This document shows positions 1 through 6,728 of a DNA stretch of 9,208 bases, one piece after another (position 1 is the stretch's first letter; each line of letters starts with the position of its first letter). Below the pieces are notes generated by a model, which saw nothing but the letters and a program-made list of their open reading frames with translations, made no database searches and was not told the origin of the DNA. The position numbers and the translations under genes are program-made. Source of the DNA: Fiminaster sp050874705 (GTDB lineage: Bacteria; Bacillota_I; Bacilli_A; RFN20; CAG-826); NCBI GenBank assembly GCA_050874705.1, contig JBNMLE010000038.1, positions 1-9,208 on the forward strand, read 5' to 3'.

Positions 1-80
1 ACAATAGACCTAGGAAATGTAACAACTGGATATCTCCATCAAAATTGATGTCTGAAGCTATCTCTGAGTGTTGCACTTAA
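1..80 (+). CDS. IS30-family transposase, C-terminal end (partial, 5' part outside window)
   Basis: Read with codons starting at base 3, the sequence gives NRPRKCNNW followed by about 16 more residues ending in ECCT and a TAA stop at 78-80. Bases 1-2 (AC) would complete an Asn codon if preceded by A, giving NNRPRK. The (L)NNRPRK motif near the C-terminus, followed by a Trp/aromatic and a short tail, is a recognised signature of IS30-family DDE transposases. Only about 25 residues are visible, so the catalytic core cannot be checked, and whether the element is intact is unknown. Family assignment rests on this motif and on the IS-end-like sequence right after the stop. A chance reading frame is the alternative, but the motif match is specific. 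Confidence 0.7.
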   Translation, partial: NRPRKCNNWISPSKLMSEAISECCT

Positions 81-97
81 GATTACAATTTACTTAC
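1..97 (+). mobile_element. Right end of an IS30-family insertion sequence
   Basis: IS30-family elements usually end within a few tens of bases of the transposase stop. Here TTGCACTT (71-78) runs into the stop codon and is followed by AAGATTACAATTTAC, which resembles the terminal inverted repeats I recall for IS30 relatives in Gram-positive bacteria. The outer boundary cannot be fixed without the left end; about 90-97 is a guess. The element is inserted roughly 45-60 bp upstream of the obg start codon. Confidence 0.5.
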
Positions 98-111
98 AAA
101 AATATTATAGT
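83..111 (+). promoter_or_regulatory. Possible promoter for obg, straddling the IS end
   Basis: TTACAA (83-88) and TATAGT (106-111) are separated by 17 bp. The -10 matches the sigma-A consensus at 5 of 6 positions, the -35 at only 3 of 6. The -35 would lie in the IS30 end and the -10 in or beside the flanking DNA, as in hybrid promoters made by insertion sequences. In DNA this AT-rich such matches occur by chance, so this is a weak call. Confidence 0.25.
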
Positions 112-141
112 AAATTGATTAAAATCAATTATAATAAAGAT

Positions 142-1407
142 ATGTTTATAGATAGAGCAATTGTTGAAGTTAGATCAGGAAAAGGTGGAGATGGCATGAT
201 TGCATTCCTCCACGAAAAATATATGCCTAATGGTGGCCCAAGCGGTGGTAATGGTGGAAAAGGCGCATCAATTATTTTTCGCGCAAATAAAGCTATTAAC
301 ACTCTATATAATTTTAGACATTCTAAAGTTTTTATTGGTCCTGATGGCGGAAAAGGTTTAACTAAAAATAAATATGGTCGTGGAGCTGATGATGTAATTA
401 TCGATGTTCCATTAGGCACTGTTATATATGATGAAAAAGACCATTCTTTTATTGCTGACTTATCAAAAGATGGACAAACTGTAGTTGTTGCAAAAGGCGG
501 TAGAGGAGGAAGAGGCAATGCTGCATTCAAATCCGACCGAAATAGAGTTCCAAAAATTGCTGAAAACGGTCTTCCTGGAGAAAAGAAAAGACTTATTCTT
601 GAATTAAAACTTTTAGCTGATGTTGGACTTGTTGGCCTTCCAAATGCTGGTAAATCAACACTTTTAAGTGTTGTTAGTAATGCTAATCCTGAAATAGCGG
701 ATTATCCATTCACAACTATTGAACCAAATTTAGGTGTTGTTCATGCCTCAAAATACGAAACATTTGTTATGGCAGATCTTCCAGGTCTTATTGAAGGTGC
801 ACACCTTGGAAAAGGCCTTGGCTTATCTTTTTTAAGACATCTAGAAAGATGCAAAGTAATTGTTCATGTTGTTTCTATGGAAAGTGAAAATCCATACGAT
901 GATTACAAAACTATTAGAAACGAATTAACTTCCTATGGTTTAGGTCTTGATAAGCGTCCAACGATTATTGTTGCAAGCAAGATGGATGAAGAAGATTCAA
1001 TTGATAAATTAAAAGAATTTAAGAAGCACTTTAAAACAAAAATTTATCCTATTTCTTCTTTAACACATCAAGGAGTAGATGACCTTATTAAGAAAATAAG
1101 CGAAGTACTCGCATCTACACCAGAATTTGCTCTTGAAGAAAATAAAGAAAAAACTTATAAAGTTTATGATGCCCACGATGATAAACCAATTTTTGAGATT
1201 GTTCGTGAAAAAGATCATGTATATAGAATTAAAGGCGAAAGCATTGAAAGGACTTATTCATTAATTAATATTTCAACCGATGAAGGACTTATGAGATTGA
1301 TTAATTACTTAAGAAAAGTTGGCGTCGAAGAAGCACTCAAAGAAAAAGGTGCAGTTAGTGGCGACAGCGTATTCTTATGTGATTTTGAATTTGAATATTT
1401 AGATTAA
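142..1407 (+). CDS. obg: GTPase Obg (CgtA/ObgE), ribosome assembly and stress control
   Basis: Obg is an essential GTPase that binds the 50S subunit and acts in its late assembly and in stress signalling. The product is 421 aa, normal for the family. It has an N-terminal glycine-rich Obg fold (about 1-158, rich in GGxGGxG turns), a G domain (about 159-330) and a C-terminal OCT domain (about 340-421). G1 is GLPNAGKST (165-173), G2 FTTIEPNLG (190-198), G3 DLPGLIEGA (212-220), G4 ASKMDE (278-283) and G5 ISSLTHQG (304-311). G4 normally reads NKMD; here Ser replaces Asn. The ATG at 142 gives the family-typical start MFIDRAIVEVRSG; an in-frame TTG at 115 would add nine atypical residues. No clear Shine-Dalgarno sequence precedes the ATG. 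It is the first gene of a block with nadE 13 nt downstream. An IS30 end lies just upstream, where rplU-rpmA often sit in other bacteria. Confidence 0.97.
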   Translation: MFIDRAIVEVRSGKGGDGMIAFLHEKYMPNGGPSGGNGGKGASIIFRANKAINTLYNFRHSKVFIGPDGGKGLTKNKYGRGADDVIIDVPLGTVIYDEKDHSFIADLSKDGQTVVVAKGGRGGRGNAAFKSDRNRVPKIAENGLPGEKKRLILELKLLADVGLVGLPNAGKSTLLSVVSNANPEIADYPFTTIEPNLGVVHASKYETFVMADLPGLIEGAHLGKGLGLSFLRHLERCKVIVHVVSMESENPYDDYKTIRNELTSYGLGLDKRPTIIVASKMDEEDSIDKLKEFKKHFKTKIYPISSLTHQGVDDLIKKISEVLASTPEFALEENKEKTYKVYDAHDDKPIFEIVREKDHVYRIKGESIERTYSLINISTDEGLMRLINYLRKVGVEEALKEKGAVSGDSVFLCDFEFEYLD

Positions 1408-1420
1408 AGAGGTATTAAAT

Positions 1421-2152
1421 ATGACTTTAGAAAACTATTGCAAAGAGATTGAAAAATTTCTAAAAAATTACTTAGAAAAATCAGGATGTGATTCATATGT
1501 TTTAGGTATAAGTGGAGGTGTTGATTCATCTTTAGTTGCTGCAATTGCAAGAAAAGCTGTTGGTAAAGATAAATTATTCTGTTATTCACTTCCTATTCAC
1601 TCTCACGCTGATGATGAAAAAGACGCAAAAAGATTGGCGGATCAAATTGATATAAACTTAAAAGTAGTTAATTTATCGAATGTATTTGATGAATATATCG
1701 ACGCATTAGATGGACATGATTTTTCTCGTCTTACTAGATCTAATTTAAAAGTGAGAATGAGAATGGTTTCTTTATTTGCTTTTGCGCAAGAGCACAAAGG
1801 TCTTGTTTTAGGAACAGATAATGCTGATGAAAGCTATGTTGGTTACTTCACAAAATATGGTGATGGTGCCGTTGATCTTCTTCCTATTGTTCATTTAACA
1901 AAGGCAGAAGTAAGAGAAGCAGCAAAATTATATGGTGTAAGCGATGATCTTGCTAATAGAATTCCGACTGCTGGTTTGTTTGAAGGACAAACAGACGAAA
2001 AAGAAATGGGCGTTAAATATGATGACTTAGATGCCTATTTGCTTGGCAAAGAAGTTCCTGAAGACATCAAAAAACGTATTGAGCATTTACATAAAGTAAG
2101 CGAACATAAACGTGTTCCAATTCCTTCAATGCACGAATTCATTAGAGATTAG
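1421..2152 (+). CDS. nadE: NH3-dependent NAD(+) synthetase
   Basis: Catalyses the last step of NAD synthesis: deamido-NAD, ATP and ammonia give NAD, AMP and pyrophosphate, in the cytoplasm. The 243-aa product is a single adenine-nucleotide alpha-hydrolase domain without the N-terminal glutaminase domain, so free ammonia is the expected nitrogen donor. The ATP pyrophosphatase loop is SGGVDSS (31-37). The family signature GTDNADESYVGYFTKYGDG runs from 131 to 149. TAGLFEGQTDE (183-193) matches the usual TAGLWxGQTDE with Phe for Trp, and SEHKRVPIPS (227-236) is the C-terminal substrate region. AAAGAGG (1406-1412), overlapping the obg stop, ends 8 nt before the ATG and fixes the start. It is probably co-transcribed with obg. 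The stop is TAG, the only non-TAA stop seen in the window. Confidence 0.96.
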   Translation: MTLENYCKEIEKFLKNYLEKSGCDSYVLGISGGVDSSLVAAIARKAVGKDKLFCYSLPIHSHADDEKDAKRLADQIDINLKVVNLSNVFDEYIDALDGHDFSRLTRSNLKVRMRMVSLFAFAQEHKGLVLGTDNADESYVGYFTKYGDGAVDLLPIVHLTKAEVREAAKLYGVSDDLANRIPTAGLFEGQTDEKEMGVKYDDLDAYLLGKEVPEDIKKRIEHLHKVSEHKRVPIPSMHEFIRD

Positions 2153-2207
2153 TCTCAAACTTTTCAATTTTAATTAAAAATTAAATAATACTGTTTAAAA
2201 TAATTTT

Positions 2208-2306
2208 ATGAAAGATAAAAAGATTAATGCTTCTTTATTTGCAAGTTTAACTGCTTGTTTATTGTGCTTAGTCATTGTTATCTTATTTGTTATGGTGAAT
2301 CATTAA
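2208..2306 (+). CDS. Small single-pass membrane protein, 32 aa, unknown function
   Basis: I do not recognise this protein. It begins MKDKKIN, continues with an uninterrupted hydrophobic stretch from about residue 8 to 30 (including LLCLVIVILFVMV), and ends NH before TAA. A lysine-rich N-terminus followed by one 20-23 residue helix predicts a single membrane anchor with the N-terminus inside. LTAC at 14-17 fits a lipobox on paper, but what follows is itself membrane-spanning, so lipoprotein processing seems unlikely. The stop is 1 nt before the ruvA ATG, and GGTGA (2294-2298) in its last codons can serve as the ruvA ribosome-binding site, which suggests translational coupling. It has no clear Shine-Dalgarno sequence of its own. 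In Bacillus bofC occupies this position, but no similarity is evident at this length. A chance ORF cannot be excluded; the hydrophobic pattern and abutting position favour a real gene. Confidence 0.55.
   Translation: MKDKKINASLFASLTACLLCLVIVILFVMVNH
2294..2298 (+). promoter_or_regulatory. ruvA ribosome-binding site inside the upstream micro-ORF
   Basis: GGTGA is complementary to UCACC near the 3' end of 16S rRNA and ends 9 nt before the ruvA ATG at 2308. It overlaps the Met-Val-Asn codons at the end of the 32-codon ORF. Ribosomes finishing that ORF would therefore cover the site and could reinitiate at ruvA. Confidence 0.4.
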
Positions 2307-2307
2307 T

Positions 2308-2859
2308 ATGTATTTCAGTTTTAAAGGAAAAATTATTCATATAGAAGATGGCTATATCGTTATCGAAGTGAACAATATCGGATATCAAGTTTTTGTTCCG
2401 CATATTGATGATTTTTCTATTGGTGATGAAAGAATTGTTTATGTATATAACGTTATTCGTGAAGACGAACAATATCTAGTTGGTTTTACTTCTCTTGATG
2501 AAAAGAAAGCTTTTTTATCTCTTATAGCGGTTAAAGGGATAGGTCCAAGAACTGCTTTAAACGCGTTAAGCGCTACAAAGCCAGAAGAATTATTTGCTGC
2601 AATTAGTTCGAACAACGTTACTTATTTAAAGAAACTTCCTGGTATCGGTGCAAAAGCAGCAGCCCAAATAATATTAGATTTAAAAGGACAATTAACTGAC
2701 ACTAAAGCGAATGTAAACCAATACGATGAAGTAAGGCAAGCTTTAAAAAGTTTAGGTTTTAAAGTAAAAGAAATCGATAATGTTTTATCGACAATTAATA
2801 TTAAAAATGCAACTAATGAAGATATACTTCGCGAGGCATTAAAAAGAATTAAAAAATAA
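2308..2859 (+). CDS. ruvA: Holliday junction branch migration complex subunit RuvA
   Basis: RuvA binds four-way Holliday junctions as a tetramer and loads the RuvB motor for branch migration in recombinational repair. At 183 aa it is slightly shorter than the usual 190-205. Domain I is an OB fold (about 1-62) starting MYFSFKGKI, with the acidic-pin region REDEQYLVGF (51-60; E52 and D53). Domain II has two helix-hairpin-helix motifs, around VKGIGPRTAL (75-84) and LPGIGAKAAAQIILDLKG (110-127). A short linker leads to domain III (about 138-183, YDEVRQALKSLGF ... LREALKRIKK), the part that contacts RuvB. The ATG at 2308 gives the canonical N-terminus and follows the micro-ORF stop by 1 nt. ruvB begins 2 nt after its stop. 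Confidence 0.96.
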   Translation: MYFSFKGKIIHIEDGYIVIEVNNIGYQVFVPHIDDFSIGDERIVYVYNVIREDEQYLVGFTSLDEKKAFLSLIAVKGIGPRTALNALSATKPEELFAAISSNNVTYLKKLPGIGAKAAAQIILDLKGQLTDTKANVNQYDEVRQALKSLGFKVKEIDNVLSTINIKNATNEDILREALKRIKK

Positions 2860-2861
2860 TT

Positions 2862-3866
2862 ATGGCAAGGTTATTAGACGCTAATAAAAATAAAGATGAT
2901 ATCGAAGATATTTCGCTTCGTCCGCAAACATTAAATGAATATGTTGGACAAGAAATTTTAAAAGAAAATTTACGTGTTTTTATTGGTGCTGCAAAGCATA
3001 GAAATGAGACTCTTGACCATGTTCTTTTATATGGCCCACCAGGGCTAGGAAAAACAACTCTTGCTAATGTTATTGCCAATGAAATGGGTGCAGAACTTAA
3101 AATGGTTAATGGTCCTGCAATTGAAAAAGTTGGTGATTTAGCCTCTATTCTTACTTCTTTAGAACCTGGAAATATTTTATTTATTGACGAAATACATAGA
3201 CTTCCAAAAGTTGTTGAAGAAGTGCTCTATGGTGCAATGGAAGATTTCAAATTATCAATTATTATTCCTCGTGAAGGTGGAACAACAACTCTTAATCTTG
3301 ATCTTCCTCCATTTACATTAATAGGCGCAACGACACGTGCTGGTGACTTAACTTCACCTTTAAGAGCGCGCTTTGGAATAAGTGAAAAATTGAATTATTA
3401 TACCGAGAATGAAATTGCAAATATAGTAAGAAGAACTAGTCGAGTTTTTAAAACAGATATAGATGAAAAAGCGATTGTTGAAATTGCTAAAAGGAGTCGC
3501 GGGACACCTAGAATTGCTAATAGATTATTTCGACGTGTTCGAGATTTTGCAAATTTTAGAGGCGAAGATAAAATCACTTATAGTGATGCCATAAATGCTT
3601 TAAAAGCCCTAAGAGTTGATGAAAGAGGACTTGATGAAGTTGATGTTAATTATTTGTTAACTTTAGTCGAAAGATTTTCTGGCGGTCCTGTAGGCTTAGA
3701 AACTATTGCCTCATCTATCGGAGAAGAAGTAATGAACTTAGAAGATGTTTATGAACCATATCTTCTTCAAATTGGTTTTATTAATAGAACTCCGAGAGGT
3801 AGAATGGCTACAGATAAAGCTTATTCTCATCTTGAAAAATATCATAATTATCGCATCATAAAATAA
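2862..3866 (+). CDS. ruvB: Holliday junction branch migration DNA helicase RuvB
   Basis: RuvB is the AAA+ hexameric motor that pumps DNA through the RuvA-bound junction using ATP. The 334-aa product has family-normal length. Visible motifs are Walker A GPPGLGKTT (58-66), Walker B LFIDEIHR (106-113), sensor 1 GATTRAG (155-161), the arginine-finger segment LRARFG (167-172), sensor 2 GTPRIANR (214-221), and the C-terminal winged helix ending with IGFINRTPRGR (304-314). The segment IIPREGGTTTLNLDLPPF (134-151) differs from the common IGxGPAARSIxLDLPPF in its variable first half; the conserved LDLPPF is kept. There is no good Shine-Dalgarno sequence, and the start lies 2 nt after ruvA, so translation is probably coupled. 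ruvC is not adjacent. A terminator follows directly, making this the last gene of the block. Confidence 0.97.
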   Translation: MARLLDANKNKDDIEDISLRPQTLNEYVGQEILKENLRVFIGAAKHRNETLDHVLLYGPPGLGKTTLANVIANEMGAELKMVNGPAIEKVGDLASILTSLEPGNILFIDEIHRLPKVVEEVLYGAMEDFKLSIIIPREGGTTTLNLDLPPFTLIGATTRAGDLTSPLRARFGISEKLNYYTENEIANIVRRTSRVFKTDIDEKAIVEIAKRSRGTPRIANRLFRRVRDFANFRGEDKITYSDAINALKALRVDERGLDEVDVNYLLTLVERFSGGPVGLETIASSIGEEVMNLEDVYEPYLLQIGFINRTPRGRMATDKAYSHLEKYHNYRIIK

Positions 3867-3869
3867 ATT

Positions 3870-3900
3870 AAAATTGGCCAGCGAAACGCCAATTTTTATT
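3870..3900 (+). terminator. Intrinsic terminator after ruvB
   Basis: AAAATTGGC (3870-3878) pairs with GCCAATTTT (3888-3896) across a 9-nt loop, and the T-rich run TTTTTATT completes the pattern. It begins 4 nt after the ruvB stop and ends the obg-nadE-ruvAB transcript. The stem also pairs on the other strand, but no minus-strand gene ends here. Confidence 0.85.
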
Positions 3901-3929
3901 ATTTGCCTTTTATATTACATATAATGTGT

Positions 3930-3958
3930 TTGCAAACTTGCTCAATAAGTTGTATATT
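3930..3958 (+). promoter_or_regulatory. Candidate sigma-A-type promoter for secDF
   Basis: TTGCAA (-35, 4 of 6) and TATATT (-10, 5 of 6) are separated by exactly 17 bp, in the 157-nt gap between the ruvB terminator and secDF. A perfect TATAAT at 3920-3925 is an alternative -10 but lacks a recognisable -35 at the right distance. The implied 5' leader is about 60 nt, and AGGA (4017-4020) before the ATG acts as a short-spaced ribosome-binding site. Confidence 0.45.
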
Positions 3959-4023
3959 TTACAAGTAGTATAAATTTTTTAATTTATGCAATCAAATTTA
4001 TTAGAAAGAAAGAAATAGGAATT

Positions 4024-6690
4024 ATGCGAAGATTTATTGCTTACATCACAATGGCTCTAACCATGCTTTTATCAATCGGTGTTGCAGCCACCCCAGTTTT
4101 TACAATGATGAATCCAGGACGTGAATATACTAATGGAAACGAAATTGTTTATCGTTTAAGTGAAAAAGATGAAAATCAATCACTTGAAACAGATGAAGAT
4201 GCCGCAAACAAAGTTGCAGAAGAAATGAAAGCTCGTCTTGAAACATACAAGATTGAAGATTATTCTGTCCGCGTTGATGGCAACGACACAGTCCGCGTCT
4301 CTCTTGGAGTCAATGATGAAACTGAATTAAATTATATTACTCGTTATCTTGGCTTTAATGGTGGTGATTTCTCACTCGCTGGTGAAGTTGAAGAAACCCG
4401 TTTAACTGCAGATAAAATCTTTGTAGATTCAAAAGCATATATTGTTCACGAAGAAGACATTGTTCCTTATGTTATTTTCCCTGTAAGCGATCCATCTTTA
4501 GTTAAAACATTAATTGAATCAGTCAATAATGTTGATCAAGCAAGCAGTTCATCTCTTGCACATGTTAAATCCGCTAATGAAACAGGAACTGAAGAAGAAA
4601 CAAAAGAACCAGATATCTTCCTTTGGGCAAACTGGGAAGATGGAGATTCTTATGAAACAGCACAAGAAGATCCTGCTATCACAGGTCAAAAAATTATTTG
4701 TTCATTTGTTTCAGATAATATTTGGTATACAAAAAGTGCAGAAGAACAAACAGAACTTCAATTCCTTTGTGGTTATGCTGATAGCGAAGGACAATATGAT
4801 ACTAATAAGCTAAAACAAGCCAACCAACTTGCAACATATGTTTGCAATATGTTCAATGCTTCATCATTTGAATATAATGTCGATGTTTTATTTGTTAATG
4901 AAAGTGCAAGTGGAATTACAAATAATTACATTAAAACAACAGCAACCGCTGAGAACTTACTCGTTTTTGGAAATGATATTAATCTTGCATGGTCAATTAC
5001 CTTAATTGCCACACTTATCGCAATTAGTGTCATGTTCTTAATTCTTGTTTTACTTTACAGAGTTGCATCTATCGGAATTGCTGCTAATACTCTTGCTAAT
5101 GTATTCCTTAGCTATGTCTTATTCATGCTTCTTGGTGCAACATTTAACATTTCTGCTATTGTTGGAGGAATCTTAATTGGAATCATGTCCTTAACAATTG
5201 CTGTCATGTATATGAATAAATTGAAAGAAGAAGTTTATAAAGGACGTGCTTTACGCAAAGCCAATCAAGAAGCTATGAAGAAAATTACACTTCCTTCAAT
5301 TGATTTCGCTGTTATTTATGCTTTCAGTGGTCTTATGCTTTATTTCCTTGGCGGAAATGCTCTTAAACCACTTGGCATCATGCTTTTCTTTGGATCAATC
5401 GTCACATTAGTCTTAACAATGGTGTTGTTCAGATTAAATATGTGGTTATTAACAAATTCAACAAAAGCACAATCGGAATTAAAATTGCTTAATATTGATG
5501 AATCACTTGTTCCAAATATCATGCAAGAAGAAAAACCAACATATGTTAATCCATACGAGGGAAGAGATTTTACAAAGAAACGTAAACCTATCGCTATTGT
5601 TTCTCTTTTATTCGCTATTGCATCAATTGCGACAATTTCAGTATTTGGAGCCCTTAAAGGATCACCATTAAATGTTTCTAATGCAACAAAAGAAACAACA
5701 CAAATTTATCTTTCAATTCAAAAAGAAAGCCCAACTATTTCAACAGAAGAAGAATTTAGAAATGAAATTTTAGCTAATATTCTTGTTAATGATAAGCCTC
5801 TTGCATATCAAGATGTTGAAGTCGTTGAATCAAATAAATACGATTACAAAACAAAAATTACAACTGAATATACTTATTTCTTAGTTTCGATCGATAACAC
5901 ATTCTCATCTTCAGATAAGTTCGAATATGTTGTTGATAACGCTAAACAAGAAGCTAATGAAAACGGACTAGGTGAAGCAGTTGAACAATTAGTGCTAAAT
6001 AAAGAAGGAACTAGTAGCAGTTCTTATATTGTTAGCGAAGTTAAAACTTCTAAAGAAGTTATAGTTACACCAAATCAAGGATTTGTTGCTCTTGCATCTG
6101 CAATCGCTATTGTTGGATCGTGTATCTATATCGCATTTAGATATCGTCCAAGTCGTGCTATTGCAACTCTTGGAGTATCTTCATTTGTTACTTTAATTTC
6201 TTATGGATTCTTTGCAATGACAAGAATTCAAACAATTGGTATTACATCTCTTGTCATGCCAATTGCCGCAATTATATCACTTTCATTTGCAATTATTTTC
6301 TTAGAAAAAGAAAAAGATATGCTTAAAGAACAAAAAGGCGATTTAACAAACGAAAATAGATATGAAATCATGAAAAAAGCTGTTTCATATTCATTCCTTC
6401 CAATGTCCCAAATTGCTATTATGTCAGCATTCTTGGCTATAGATTTCTTCGGATTTGGAAATAAAGAATTTGCCGCTATATTTGCAGGTATGATTCTTGC
6501 AATTGCCTTAAGCGTATTATTTGTGACAGCTCTTCTTGGTCCAACAAGTGAATTTATTTCTAAAAAACTTAAAAAGATTCACATGCCAACAATAAAAATT
6601 AATCGCTCTAAGAAATCAAAAATTAAATTGCAAAGCAAACCAAAAACAAGCGAACCAGAAGAAACAATATTTATCGGCATCAATGATTAA
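4024..6690 (+). CDS. secDF: Divergent SecDF fusion, Sec translocon accessory protein lacking the proton-relay residues
   Basis: SecDF is an RND-superfamily membrane protein that pulls proteins out of the SecYEG channel using proton-motive force. The 888-aa product is about 150 aa longer than typical fused SecDFs. Twelve membrane segments are visible: about 5-28, 321-345, 349-371, 374-397, 425-443 and 447-476 in the SecD half; 520-543, 687-707, 711-732, 735-760, 785-809 and 815-840 in the SecF half. The external P1 (about 29-320) and P4 (about 545-685) domains are large. A Lys-rich cytoplasmic tail follows from 843. SecD family traces include LLGATFNISAIVGGILIG (369-386), KLKEEVYKG (399-407) and LPSIDF (423-428). 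The canonical GMAVDAN motif of TM4 reads IMSLTIA (387-393), and the GYSINDT motif of TM10 has no acidic residue, so the coupling Asp residues are missing; the TM11 Arg position reads as Pro. Assignment rests on topology, order and partial motifs. No yajC is adjacent. Other divergent RND-like proteins are possible. Confidence 0.85.
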   Translation: MRRFIAYITMALTMLLSIGVAATPVFTMMNPGREYTNGNEIVYRLSEKDENQSLETDEDAANKVAEEMKARLETYKIEDYSVRVDGNDTVRVSLGVNDETELNYITRYLGFNGGDFSLAGEVEETRLTADKIFVDSKAYIVHEEDIVPYVIFPVSDPSLVKTLIESVNNVDQASSSSLAHVKSANETGTEEETKEPDIFLWANWEDGDSYETAQEDPAITGQKIICSFVSDNIWYTKSAEEQTELQFLCGYADSEGQYDTNKLKQANQLATYVCNMFNASSFEYNVDVLFVNESASGITNNYIKTTATAENLLVFGNDINLAWSITLIATLIAISVMFLILVLLYRVASIGIAANTLANVFLSYVLFMLLGATFNISAIVGGILIGIMSLTIAVMYMNKLKEEVYKGRALRKANQEAMKKITLPSIDFAVIYAFSGLMLYFLGGNALKPLGIMLFFGSIVTLVLTMVLFRLNMWLLTNSTKAQSELKLLNIDESLVPNIMQEEKPTYVNPYEGRDFTKKRKPIAIVSLLFAIASIATISVFGALKGSPLNVSNATKETTQIYLSIQKESPTISTEEEFRNEILANILVNDKPLAYQDVEVVESNKYDYKTKITTEYTYFLVSIDNTFSSSDKFEYVVDNAKQEANENGLGEAVEQLVLNKEGTSSSSYIVSEVKTSKEVIVTPNQGFVALASAIAIVGSCIYIAFRYRPSRAIATLGVSSFVTLISYGFFAMTRIQTIGITSLVMPIAAIISLSFAIIFLEKEKDMLKEQKGDLTNENRYEIMKKAVSYSFLPMSQIAIMSAFLAIDFFGFGNKEFAAIFAGMILAIALSVLFVTALLGPTSEFISKKLKKIHMPTIKINRSKKSKIKLQSKPKTSEPEETIFIGIND

Positions 6691-6696
6691 TTAAAC

Positions 6697-6724
6697 AAGG
6701 CTACTTCATGTAGCCTTTATATTT
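6697..6724 (+). terminator. Hairpin terminator after secDF, directly before recJ
   Basis: AAGGCTAC (6697-6704) pairs perfectly with GTAGCCTT (6710-6717) across a 5-nt loop, followed by a broken T-tract (TATATTTAT). It starts 6 nt after the secDF stop and ends 11 nt before the recJ ATG. It probably ends secDF transcripts, perhaps incompletely given the interrupted T-run. Confidence 0.7.
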
Positions 6725-6728
6725 ATGT

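Noticed and set aside
115..141. Upstream TTG start adding nine residues to Obg
   Set aside because: The extra residues are Lys/Asn-rich and unlike the family, whereas the ATG at 142 gives the canonical MFIDRA N-terminus; neither start has a clear ribosome-binding site.
129..530. 133-codon open frame on the minus strand
   Set aside because: It is the antisense of the glycine-rich Obg fold; its proline-rich product is the mirror of Gly codons and has no start signal.
2160..2190. AT-only inverted repeat and promoter-like boxes between nadE and the micro-ORF
   Set aside because: TTTTAATTAAAA is a palindrome without GC pairs, so it is a poor terminator, and the -35/-10 matches have weak sequence and spacing.
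4514..4813. 99-codon open frame overlapping secDF in another frame
   Set aside because: It lies wholly inside secDF, with Lys/Gln-rich low-complexity content and no ribosome-binding site.
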